Assembly (NCBI GenBank): GCA_003161615.1
Contig: PMOB01000026.1
Coordinates: 31,548 to 95,547 of the forward strand
Direction: 5' to 3'
DNA length: 64,000 nt
Origin: Actinomycetota bacterium
GTDB taxonomy: Bacteria > Actinomycetota > Thermoleophilia > Gaiellales > Gaiellaceae
Shown here: positions 25,395 through 32,536 of the stretch, piece by piece
Layout of the letters: every line of letters begins with the position of its first letter
Position numbering within the stretch: the stretch's first letter is position 1
The notes under the pieces: generated by a model
The model's input: the letters and a program-made list of their open reading frames with translations, nothing else
Databases searched by the model: none
What the model was told of the DNA's origin: nothing
Program-made: the position numbers and the translations under genes

Positions 25395-25859
25395 GTGGAA
25401 ACTCGCTTTCACGGAACACTGACGAGTCTGCGGCCGGCCGACGGCGGCGACGTCGACCGGCTCGTTGCCTGGCATGCCGATCCGGACGTCGCGCGCTACT
25501 GGGACGACGAGACGTTCACGCGCGCCGAGATGGAGGAGAGGCTGGCGCGCGCGGACGTCGAGGCGTGGATCGTGGAGGAGAAGGGCGACCCGGTCGGCTA
25601 CCTCCAGGTTCATCCGGAGGGCCTCGACATGTTCCTCGTCCCGGGTGCTCGCGGCCGCGGACTCGGTCCGGACGCCGCCCGGGCCATGGCCCGCCACCTC
25701 ATCGACGAGTGTGGCCGGGGTCGCGTCACCGTCGACCCGTACGCGTGGAACGACGGCGCCGTGCGTGCCTGGGAGCGCGCCGGCTTCGTCGAGGTGTCGC
25801 GCCATCAACCTGACGACGGGCACACCGCAGAGTGGGTGCTCATGGAGTACGTGGGGTAA
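25395..25859 (+). CDS. GNAT family acetyltransferase, AAC(6')-like
   Basis: The 154-residue protein starts at GTG with AGGAG seven bases before. It has GNAT motif A in FLVPGARGRGLGPDAARAMARHL and motif B around WNDGAVRAWERAGFVEV. The N-terminus (LRPADGGDVDRLVAWHADPDVARYW) and ending resemble aminoglycoside 6'-N-acetyltransferases of the RimJ/AacA type. Resistance function cannot be claimed from sequence alone; most such genes have other substrates. It lies between csp and thrS. Confidence 0.8.
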   Translation: METRFHGTLTSLRPADGGDVDRLVAWHADPDVARYWDDETFTRAEMEERLARADVEAWIVEEKGDPVGYLQVHPEGLDMFLVPGARGRGLGPDAARAMARHLIDECGRGRVTVDPYAWNDGAVRAWERAGFVEVSRHQPDDGHTAEWVLMEYVG

Positions 25860-25962
25860 GCTCGTGACGTGCACGCTGCGCGGACATCGACAGCCACACT
25901 CGCCGGCTAGCCCGGCGACTCGTCGTTCCTTTCCGGCTGTCCGTTCCAGGAGGTGCATGTAG

Positions 25963-27867
25963 ATGAAGGTCGTCCTTCCCGACAAGTCAGAGCTCGAGCT
26001 TCCCGCTGGTGCGACCGGCCTCGACGCCGCGCGCGCGATCGGGCCGAAGCTCGCGGAGCAGGCCGTCCTGGTTCGTGTCGACGGGCAGGTGCAGGATCTC
26101 CGGACGCCGCTCGGCGACGGCGACGAGATCCAGCTCCTGACGACGCGCGACACGCAGGATCCTGACGCGCTCGCCGTCCTCCGCCACTCGTCGGCGCACC
26201 TGCTCGCGGAGGCCGTCCGGCGCCTCTACCCGGGCGTCAAGATCGCGATTGGCCCGCCGATCGAGAACGGCTTCTACTACGACTTCGACTTCCCCGAGCC
26301 GCTCCGAGAGGAGGATCTCGAGCGCATCGAGGCCGAGATCAAGCGCGAGATCTCCGAAGGCCGCCACTGGGAGCGGAGCGAGATCTCGCGCGACGAGGCG
26401 AAGACGCGCTTCGCAGCCGAGGGCGAGCCGTACAAGGTCGAGCTCGTCGACACCGCAGACGGCGACATCTCCCTCTACACGCAGTCGCACGACGGCTCCG
26501 ACGACTTCACGGATCTCTGCCGCGGCCCGCACCTCCAGAACTCGAAGCCGATCAAGGCGCTCAAGCTGACGCACCTCGCCGGTGCGTACTGGCGCGGCGA
26601 CTCGACCAAGCCGCAGCTGACGCGGATCTACGGCACCGCCTTCTACTCGCAGGAGGATCTCGACGCGTATCTCGAGCGGCTGGAGGAGGCGCGCCGCCGT
26701 GACCACCGCCGGCTCGGAGTCGAGCTCGACCTCTTCCACCTCTCCGAGGCGTCCCCCGGCTCGCCGTTCTGGCATCCGAAGGGCATGGTGGTGTGGAACG
26801 AGCTCGAGGACCTGCGCCGCCGCGAGAACGCGAAGCGCGGCTACGCCGAGGTGAAGACGCCGCTGATCTACGACAAGAGCGTCTGGGAGACGAGCGGCCA
26901 CTGGGAGAAGTTCCGCGACAACATGTTCCTCGTAGCCGGCGAGGGCGAGGAACCGCACGCAGGGCTGAAGCCGATGAACTGCCCGGGCCACATGCTCCTG
27001 TTCGGCTCACAGCTGCGGAGCTACCGCGATCTGCCGATTCGCTACGCCGAGTCGTCGACCCTGCATCGCAACGAGCTCGCCGGGACGCTGCACGGCCTGC
27101 TCCGCGTCCGCCACGTGACGCAGGACGATGCGCACATCTTCTGCACGGAAGAGCAGGTCCCTGGCGAGATCGACGGCTGCATCGAGTACGCGAAGACGCT
27201 CTACGAGCTCTTCGAGGTCGTCCCGCACGCGGAGCTCTCGACCCGGCCGGAGAACCGGCTCGGCTCCGACGAGGAGTGGGATCGCGCCGAGGGAATCCTC
27301 CAGGAGGCGCTAGAACGGCACGGGATCCCATACGTGATCGGCGAGGGCGAGGGGACGTTCTACGGGCCGAAGATCGACCTCCACATGGACGACGCGCTCG
27401 GCCGTTCCTGGCAGATGGGAACGATCCAGGCGGACGCGCAGATGCCGAAGCGCTTCGGCCTTACGTACATGGGCGCCGACAACACCGAGCACACGCCGGT
27501 CGTCATCCACCGCGCCTTGCTCGGCTCGCTCGAGCGCTTCGTCGGGATCCTGACCGAGCACTACGCGGGCGCCTTCCCGTTCTGGCTCGCGCCGGTGCAG
27601 GTGCGGGTGCTGCCCGTCGGAGACGCGCACCTCGACGCTGCGCGGACGCTCGTTCTCCGCTTGCTCGAAGCCGGCTACCGGGCCGAGGTGGCGGAGCCGA
27701 GCGAGACGATCGGCAAGCGAATCCGGGCCGCCGAGCTGGAGAAGATCCCGTTCACGGTGGTCTACGGCGACCGCGAAAGCAACGAGAGCCTCGCGGTGCG
27801 CGATCGCGGCGGCGAGCAGTCCGAGTTGTCGCTCGCGTCCTTCGTCGACCGACTTGCTACCCTCTGA
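25963..27867 (+). CDS. thrS: Threonyl-tRNA synthetase
   Basis: The 634-residue protein is of normal length. The TGS domain (~1-60), the editing domain with HSSAHLLAEA and the second-additional domain with DLCRGPHL come first. The class II core follows with PMNCPGHM (zinc Cys), TLHRNELAGTLHGLLRVRHVTQDDAH and HTPVVIHRALLGSLERF, then the anticodon-binding domain (~530-634). It charges tRNA-Thr. ATG follows AGGAGGTG at short spacing. No T-box motif is visible upstream; a TCGCCGG...CCGGCGA hairpin at about 25900 is the only structure. Confidence 0.97.
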   Translation: MKVVLPDKSELELPAGATGLDAARAIGPKLAEQAVLVRVDGQVQDLRTPLGDGDEIQLLTTRDTQDPDALAVLRHSSAHLLAEAVRRLYPGVKIAIGPPIENGFYYDFDFPEPLREEDLERIEAEIKREISEGRHWERSEISRDEAKTRFAAEGEPYKVELVDTADGDISLYTQSHDGSDDFTDLCRGPHLQNSKPIKALKLTHLAGAYWRGDSTKPQLTRIYGTAFYSQEDLDAYLERLEEARRRDHRRLGVELDLFHLSEASPGSPFWHPKGMVVWNELEDLRRRENAKRGYAEVKTPLIYDKSVWETSGHWEKFRDNMFLVAGEGEEPHAGLKPMNCPGHMLLFGSQLRSYRDLPIRYAESSTLHRNELAGTLHGLLRVRHVTQDDAHIFCTEEQVPGEIDGCIEYAKTLYELFEVVPHAELSTRPENRLGSDEEWDRAEGILQEALERHGIPYVIGEGEGTFYGPKIDLHMDDALGRSWQMGTIQADAQMPKRFGLTYMGADNTEHTPVVIHRALLGSLERFVGILTEHYAGAFPFWLAPVQVRVLPVGDAHLDAARTLVLRLLEAGYRAEVAEPSETIGKRIRAAELEKIPFTVVYGDRESNESLAVRDRGGEQSELSLASFVDRLATL

Positions 27868-28030
27868 CCTCTGAAAAGCAGGGGCGGACCCGTTCCTCAC
27901 CTTCTGGCCCACACGGCGCTGGCAGGTTCAACCGAGTCGCGAACGACGAGGAAACGGGCCGCTGCATGACAGCGGCTTTTCAGTTCCCGAATCCAAATAG
28001 GAGGAACAAGCCCGACTTGGTGACTACCAC
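27868..28030 (+). promoter_or_regulatory. infC operon leader with mini-ORF
   Basis: The 163-bp gap before infC carries a terminator-like hairpin (see separate entry), then AGGAGG at 27999-28004. That site is 26 bases from the infC TTG, too far to serve it. It does serve a five-codon reading frame, TTG GTG ACT ACC ACT TGA (28017-28034), whose stop overlaps the infC start (TTGA). A coupled leader peptide or simple re-initiation is plausible. infC-rpmI-rplT operons in other bacteria are controlled by L20 through leader attenuation. Confidence 0.5.
27958..27980 (+). terminator. Rho-independent terminator/attenuator before infC
   Basis: GCCGCTG (27958-27964), loop CATGA and CAGCGGC (27970-27976) form a 7-bp perfect stem followed by TTTT. 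It lies between thrS and infC. It can end thrS transcription, and as it is upstream of infC in the same direction it could also act as an attenuator of the ribosomal-protein operon. Confidence 0.7.
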
Positions 28031-28720
28031 TTGAGGCCCAGACGCCGGCCGTTCGATCAGGTCCGCCCGTCGCCACGCGACACGACGCGCATCAACGACG
28101 CGATCAGGTCGTCGCGCGTGCGGCTGATCGACGACGACGGTGCTCAGCTCGGTATCAAGACCACGGACGAGGCGCGGGAGTACGCCTACGGCAAGAACCT
28201 CGACCTAGTCGAGGTCGCCGCCCAGGCCGATCCTCCTGTCGCCAAGGTCATGGACTACGGCAAGTACAAGTACGAGCAGGAGCAAAAGGCGAAACAGGCC
28301 CGCAAGCACCAGAGCCAGATCCAGGTCAAGGAGATCAAGCTCCGGCCAAAGATCGGCATTCACGACTACAACACCAAGAAGGGGCACGTCGAGCGATTCC
28401 TCAACCAGCGCGCGAAGGTGAAGGTCACGATCATGTTCCGGGGTCGCGAGACGACCCATCCGGAACGGGGCCGCGACCTGCTCCTCCGGCTCGCCGACGA
28501 ACTCAAGGAGATCGGGCAGATCGAGTCCCAGCCTCTCCTTGACGGACGCAACATGGTGATGCTGCTGGGCCCGACAAAGAACGCAGGAGTGAAACGAGAT
28601 GCCGAAGACGAAAACACGCAGCGCAGCGAAGAAGCGCTTCAAGGTAACGGGGACGGGCAAGCTCCTGCGCCGGCCGGCGATGCGCAGCCACAACCTGGAG
28701 AAGAAGTCGTCGAAGCGTAA
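28031..28720 (+). CDS. infC: Translation initiation factor IF-3
   Basis: The protein has 229 residues from TTG. The N-domain starts at [18 protein letters not shown]; the linker is Lys-rich ([15 protein letters not shown]); the C-domain has [13 protein letters not shown] and [14 protein letters not shown]-3 binds the 30S subunit, blocks 50S joining and checks the start codon. No ATG, GTG or ATT is available; TTG is the only start before the conserved core, so an atypical start fits the known self-regulation of infC. The last ~40 residues (acidic, Pro/Gln-rich) are encoded across rpmI in another frame, a 122-bp overlap. Confidence 0.95.
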   Translation: MRPRRRPFDQVRPSPRDTTRINDAIRSSRVRLIDDDGAQLGIKTTDEAREYAYGKNLDLVEVAAQADPPVAKVMDYGKYKYEQEQKAKQARKHQSQIQVKEIKLRPKIGIHDYNTKKGHVERFLNQRAKVKVTIMFRGRETTHPERGRDLLLRLADELKEIGQIESQPLLDGRNMVMLLGPTKNAGVKRDAEDENTQRSEEALQGNGDGQAPAPAGDAQPQPGEEVVEA

Positions 28721-28796
28721 GCGCGGCTTCCGTAAGTTCCGCGAGGCGACCGGCGCCGACCGCGCCGAGATCAAGAAGATGCTGGGGATGCGCTAG
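28599..28796 (+). CDS. rpmI: 50S ribosomal protein L35
   Basis: The 65-residue basic protein has the L35 pattern [24 protein letters not shown], then [21 protein letters not shown] follows AGGAG at normal spacing. Its first 122 bp also encode the IF-3 tail in a different frame. It ends directly at the rplT start. Confidence 0.97.
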   Translation: MPKTKTRSAAKKRFKVTGTGKLLRRPAMRSHNLEKKSSKRKRGFRKFREATGADRAEIKKMLGMR

Positions 28797-29180
28797 ATGC
28801 CGAGGGTCAAGCGTTCCGTCCACGCGCAGAAGAAGCGCCGCAAGGTCCTCGAGCAGGCGAAGGGCTATTGGGGCCGTAAGAGCACGCACTACCGCTACGC
28901 GAAGGAGCAGGTCGAGCACTCGCTCGTCTACGCCTACCGCGACCGGAAGGTGCGCAAGCGGGAGTTCCGGAAGCTCTGGATCACCCGGATCAACGCCGCC
29001 GCGCGCGCGAACGGCCTCTCCTACAACCAGTTCGTGCACGGTTGCTCGAAGGCGGGGATCGAGCTCGACCGGAAGGTGCTCGCCGACCTCGCCGTCAGCG
29101 ATCCCGTCGCGTTCGGGGCGATCGCCGAAAAGGCGAAGTCCGCGCTCGCCACAGCGGGCAGCTCCGCGCCGGCAAGCTGA
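28797..29180 (+). CDS. rplT: 50S ribosomal protein L20
   Basis: The 127-residue protein carries the canonical L20 sequence: [29 protein letters not shown], the long basic helix, and [23 protein letters not shown]. It is an early 23S-binding assembly protein, and a translational or transcriptional repressor of this operon in studied species. ATG abuts the rpmI stop. The stop codon overlaps the presumed CTG start of the next gene. Confidence 0.98.
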   Translation: MPRVKRSVHAQKKRRKVLEQAKGYWGRKSTHYRYAKEQVEHSLVYAYRDRKVRKREFRKLWITRINAAARANGLSYNQFVHGCSKAGIELDRKVLADLAVSDPVAFGAIAEKAKSALATAGSSAPAS

Positions 29181-29851
29181 TCACCTCGCGCGACAACGAG
29201 CGGCTCAAGCTGCTCCGCAAGCTCCACGAGCGGCGCTGGCGGGACAAGCTCGGGCTGTTCGTGGTCGAAGGGGAGGATCTCGTCGAGGCCGGCCTGGCCG
29301 CCGGTCTCGAGCCTGCCGACGTGCTCGTCGCGGGCGAGGACGTCGGCGCTGCGCTGCTCGCCGAGGTCTCGTCGCTCGCGCACCCGCCGCGCGTCGTCGG
29401 CGTCTTCCGCCGCGACGACCTGCCGCGCGGCACGCGTCCGGTCACGCTCGCGCTCTGGCGCGTTGCGGATCCGGGAAACGTCGGGACGCTGTTGCGCGCC
29501 GCCGACGCATTCGGTGCCGGCGTGGCGCTCTCTGACGGCTGCGCCGATCCGACCGGGCCGAAGGCACTGCGGGCATCGATGGGAGCGATCTTCCGCGTTC
29601 CGGTCGCCGGCTTTGCCGAGCCTGGCGGCCGGCGCGTCGCCCTCGTGCCGCACGGTGGCACGCCGCTGCCCGAGCTCGCGCCCGGCGGCGACGTCGTGCT
29701 CGTCCTCGGCGCAGAGCGCGACGGCCTGCCGGCCGAGGTGGCCGGGGCCTGCCAGGAGCAGGTCTCGATCCCGCAGCCCGGCGGCGGAGAGTCGCTCAAC
29801 GTCGCGATCGCAGGCGCAATCGCGCTCTACGAGCTGTCTCGCAGCAGCTGA
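29177..29851 (+). CDS. TrmH/SpoU family RNA 2'-O-methyltransferase
   Basis: The conserved N-terminus [20 protein letters not shown] begins with CTG at 29177, overlapping the rplT stop (CTGA). The only canonical start in frame upstream is TTG 29042 inside rplT, and the next downstream GTG would cut the substrate-binding domain. I therefore infer CTG (224 residues). A SpoU substrate-binding domain is followed by the knotted catalytic domain: motif 1 [19 protein letters not shown], motif 2 [12 protein letters not shown] and motif 3 [22 protein letters not shown]. It methylates ribose 2'-OH in rRNA or tRNA; the site is unknown. The place after rplT is conserved in many Actinobacteria. Confidence 0.88.
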   Translation: MITSRDNERLKLLRKLHERRWRDKLGLFVVEGEDLVEAGLAAGLEPADVLVAGEDVGAALLAEVSSLAHPPRVVGVFRRDDLPRGTRPVTLALWRVADPGNVGTLLRAADAFGAGVALSDGCADPTGPKALRASMGAIFRVPVAGFAEPGGRRVALVPHGGTPLPELAPGGDVVLVLGAERDGLPAEVAGACQEQVSIPQPGGGESLNVAIAGAIALYELSRSS

Positions 29852-29873
29852 AGCGAGGTCTTCTCAGAGGAAC

Positions 29874-29904
29874 AAAAAAAGACCGGCCCCGTTAGGGGCC
29901 GGTC
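29874..29904 (-). terminator. Strong Rho-independent terminator (minus strand)
   Basis: GACCGGCCCC (29881-29890), a four-base loop, and GGGGCCGGTC (29895-29904) pair perfectly. Reading on the minus strand the stem is followed by seven T (29880-29874). On the plus strand it is followed by CAAAG, so it is directional. It ends the minus-strand transcript coming from the methyltransferase side or from the candidate small RNA. Confidence 0.9.
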
Positions 29905-30045
29905 CAAAGAATTCGCCGAGTCCGTTTCGCTTTCGTCCCCCTCATCCAACCGGCCTTCCGACTTAGGATTGCTCCCTTACCGTTTGACCGCTCGGTCGAG
30001 GCTTCGACCTACTCGCGTTCGGTGCTCGGCGCAAGAGGAAACCTA
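29874..30045 (-). ncRNA. Candidate structured small RNA with own promoter and terminator
   Basis: On the minus strand TTGATC, 17 bases, TAGGTT (30045-30040) fit a housekeeping promoter, with a predicted 5' end near 30033. A 10-bp perfect hairpin (GACCGGCCCC-TAAC-GGGGCCGGTC) followed by seven T ends the transcript at 29874. Between them, CGCCGAG (30031-30025) pairs with CTCGGCG (29920-29914) to close a domain holding GGTCGA-AGCC-TCGACC and an ATCC..CGG-AAGG-CCG..GGAT hairpin. No ORF of note is present. I do not recognise RNase P, tmRNA, SRP or 6S signatures. The alternative is a long 3' UTR of the methyltransferase operon. Confidence 0.5.
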
Positions 30046-30105
30046 GGGGATAGTCGACACCGGATCAAGACCCCCCGTCAACGATTTTGTCGCAATTTGC
30101 GCGGA

Positions 30106-30807
30106 TCACTTTCGCGCGGCGATCCAGACGCTGTCCTCGCCTCCGGCGAACGGGCGCCGGTCGAACCAGCCGTAGCACGCGATGACGTCGAAGCCGGCCT
30201 CGGCGAGGAGTGAGTGCCATCGCTCGGGCTCGAGCCACCAGAGCGTCATCGTCGAGGAGCCCGCCGGCCCGCGCACCGAGAGCGTCAGCGTCTGCTCCTC
30301 GAGATCCCAGTCGGCCCGCTCGTCGATTCCGGGCTCGCGCTCTATCCAGCGGCCGTGCGTCTCCTCGATGTCGGCGCGCGACGGCGTGAAGACGTCGAAG
30401 ACGAGCCGCCCGGCCGGACGGAGCAGCTCCCGCGCGGCTCTCAGGGCTGCGAGCCGCTCCTCGTCGTCGCGCAGATGGAGATACGCCCGGAACGGGCAGG
30501 TCACGAGCGAGACGCGCTCGTCCACCGGCGGGTTGAGCAGGTCTCCGAGCCGCAGGTCGAGCCGAGCACCGATGCCGGCCTCGCGTGCGCGCTCCGCGCA
30601 GACCGCGAGCATCTCCGCCGACGAGTCGACGCCGATCACGTCGATGCCGGCCATCGCCGTCGGGATCGCGATGCGACCAGTGCCGACGCCGAGCTCGACG
30701 ACCGGGCCGCCGGCCTCGAGCGCCTCGTCGACGTAGAAGGAGATGTCCTCGATGACGCTCGCGCTCCACGGGTCGTAGAGGCGCGCGATTGCGTCGTACG
30801 CACTCAC
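30106..30807 (-). CDS. Class I SAM-dependent methyltransferase (second of tandem pair)
   Basis: GTG at 30807 overlaps the stop of the upstream paralogue (GTGA), giving 233 residues; the longer track ORF is wrong. SAM motif I is PVVELGVGTGRIAIP, the acidic strand-2 end is GVDSS and motif IV-like LVTCPFRAYLHL follows. The C-terminal half has beta-rich substrate-binding sequence (MTLWWLEPERWHSLLAEAGFDV). It resembles the paralogue before it over its full length. The substrate is unknown. Confidence 0.85.
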   Translation of the reverse strand: MSAYDAIARLYDPWSASVIEDISFYVDEALEAGGPVVELGVGTGRIAIPTAMAGIDVIGVDSSAEMLAVCAERAREAGIGARLDLRLGDLLNPPVDERVSLVTCPFRAYLHLRDDEERLAALRAARELLRPAGRLVFDVFTPSRADIEETHGRWIEREPGIDERADWDLEEQTLTLSVRGPAGSSTMTLWWLEPERWHSLLAEAGFDVIACYGWFDRRPFAGGEDSVWIAARK

Positions 30808-31490
30808 GCCGGCTTGCGGGTGACCCAGACCATCTCGAGCGATTCGTCCGCGTACGGCTCCTGGTCGAAGCCGCCGTAGAGCGCCTCGACCTCCAGGCCC
30901 GCGACGTCGATCAGCCCTTCCCACTCGGACTTCGTCGCCCACCAGAGGCGAATGGTCGCTCCGTCGTCGCGCGTGATGTCGATGCGGTTGTCGGCGGGCG
31001 CGTAGTGGATCGTGTGGACGACGCCGTTCTGATCCTGCGTCTGGCCGTCGATCCGCGCGGCGATCGTGTGGCTGAAGACGAAGGCGTTGAACGCGAAGCG
31101 GCCGCCGGGGCGCAACGACCGCGCGACCCGCTCGAAGACCTCCCGCTTCTGTGTCCAGCCGTGGAGGTGGAGGAGCGAGCGAAACGGGACGTAGATCAGC
31201 GCCGCAGGCTCGTCGAGCTCGAGCTCGCGTACGTCGCCGAGCCGCAGTTCGAGCGGCAGGCCCGACGAGCGCTCCCGGGCGATCTCGAGCATCGCGGGAG
31301 ACGAGTCGATCCCGAGCACCGGCTTGCCGGTCTCGCGCACGACCTCGATCGCGACCCGGCCGCTGCCGACCATCAGCTCGACGATCGGCCCGTCGGCCTC
31401 GCGCGCGAGGCGGAGGTAGTGCGCCACGTCCTCGGTCATGTGCGCGGCCCACGCGTCGTAGATGGGCGCCCACGGGTCGTACTCGCTCAT
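30804..31490 (-). CDS. Class I SAM-dependent methyltransferase (first of tandem pair)
   Basis: I use ATG at 31490 (MSEYDPWAPIYDAW, 228 residues) instead of the track start 31535, which would run into the pheS promoter. Motif I is PIVELMVGSGRVAIE, strand 2 ends GIDSSPAM, and LIYVPFRSLLHLHG matches the second copy's LVTCPFRAYLHL. The two genes are clearly duplicates and translated in coupled fashion. It is divergent from pheS, with 29 bp between starts, so the two promoters must overlap. Confidence 0.85.
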   Translation of the reverse strand: MSEYDPWAPIYDAWAAHMTEDVAHYLRLAREADGPIVELMVGSGRVAIEVVRETGKPVLGIDSSPAMLEIARERSSGLPLELRLGDVRELELDEPAALIYVPFRSLLHLHGWTQKREVFERVARSLRPGGRFAFNAFVFSHTIAARIDGQTQDQNGVVHTIHYAPADNRIDITRDDGATIRLWWATKSEWEGLIDVAGLEVEALYGGFDQEPYADESLEMVWVTRKPA

Positions 31491-31519
31491 CCGGAGGATC
31501 GTATGGATACAGTCGCCGG

Positions 31520-32536
31520 GTGGAGGCCGAGGCACTTCAGAAGGAGGCGCTCGCCGCTGCAGAAGCGGCGCAAACGCTCGCGCAGCTCGACGAGGCGCGC
31601 GTCCAGTACCTCGGTCGCAGCAGCGAGTTGAAGCTGGCTCTGCGCGAGGTGCGCGACCGCGAGACGGGGATGGCGCTCAACGCCGTGCGCGAGGCGCTCG
31701 AGGCGGCGTTCGCGGCTCGGCAGTCCGAGCTCGAGCGAGCGGAGCTCTCGGCGCGGCTCACGACCGAGCGCGTCGACGTCACGCTGCCGGCCGAACTGCT
31801 CGGCGACGTGCGCGTCCGGCCGCGCGGATCGCTCCATCCGACGACGCTCATCCGCCGCGACGTCGAGGACGCGTTCATCGGGCTCGGCTACGAGATCCGC
31901 GAGGACCGGGAGATCGAGACGGTCGAGTACAACTTCGACAAGCTCGCGTTCCCGGCTTGGCATCCGGCGCGATCGTCGCGCGACACCTTCTACGTCGACG
32001 CCGACACTGTCCTGCGCACGGAGACGTCGCCGTCACAGATCCACATCCTCGAAGAGAAGCCGCCGCCGGTCTACATGGTCTCGATCGGCCGCGTCTACCG
32101 CCGTGACGCGATCACGCCGACGCGCTTCCCGATCTTCCACCAGTTCGAGGGACTTGCGATAGACCGGGGCATCACGATGGCCGACCTGAAGGGGACGCTG
32201 CTGCACGTGATGCGCGCGCTCTTCGGCGAGGAGCGCGAGGTGCGCTTCCGCACGCACTACTTCCCGTTCACCGAGCCGTCGATGGAGCCGGACGTCTCGT
32301 GCGGCGTCTGCGGCGGTAGCGGCTGCCCGACGTGCAAGTGGTCGGGCTGGATCGAGATCGGCGGCTCGGGGATGGTCGACCCGCAGGTACTTGCGAACGT
32401 GGGGCTTGATCCGGGCGAGTGGGGCGGCTTCGCCTTCGGGCTCGGGCTCGAGCGCGCGGCGCAGCTGCGCTACGACATCCCGACGATCAGGCCGTTCTGG
32501 GAGAACGACCTGCGCTTCGTGAGGCAGTTCCGATGA
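31520..32536 (+). CDS. pheS: Phenylalanyl-tRNA synthetase alpha subunit
   Basis: GTG at 31520 gives 338 residues, normal length; the track start lies far inside the antisense gene. An N-terminal coiled coil is followed by the class II core: HPTTLIRRDVEDAFIGLGYE, DTFYVDADTVLRTETSPSQI, RRDAITPTRFPIFHQFEGL and GFAFGLGLERAAQLRYDI. A CxxCxxxGCPTCKWSGW cluster is present, as in many PheS. It forms an alpha2beta2 enzyme with PheT. Stop and pheT start overlap (ATGA). Confidence 0.97.
   Translation: MEAEALQKEALAAAEAAQTLAQLDEARVQYLGRSSELKLALREVRDRETGMALNAVREALEAAFAARQSELERAELSARLTTERVDVTLPAELLGDVRVRPRGSLHPTTLIRRDVEDAFIGLGYEIREDREIETVEYNFDKLAFPAWHPARSSRDTFYVDADTVLRTETSPSQIHILEEKPPPVYMVSIGRVYRRDAITPTRFPIFHQFEGLAIDRGITMADLKGTLLHVMRALFGEEREVRFRTHYFPFTEPSMEPDVSCGVCGGSGCPTCKWSGWIEIGGSGMVDPQVLANVGLDPGEWGGFAFGLGLERAAQLRYDIPTIRPFWENDLRFVRQFR

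Noticed and set aside
25860-25962. T-box leader upstream of thrS
   Set aside because: No specifier loop or GGTGGTACCGCG-type antiterminator sequence is present; only a simple hairpin.
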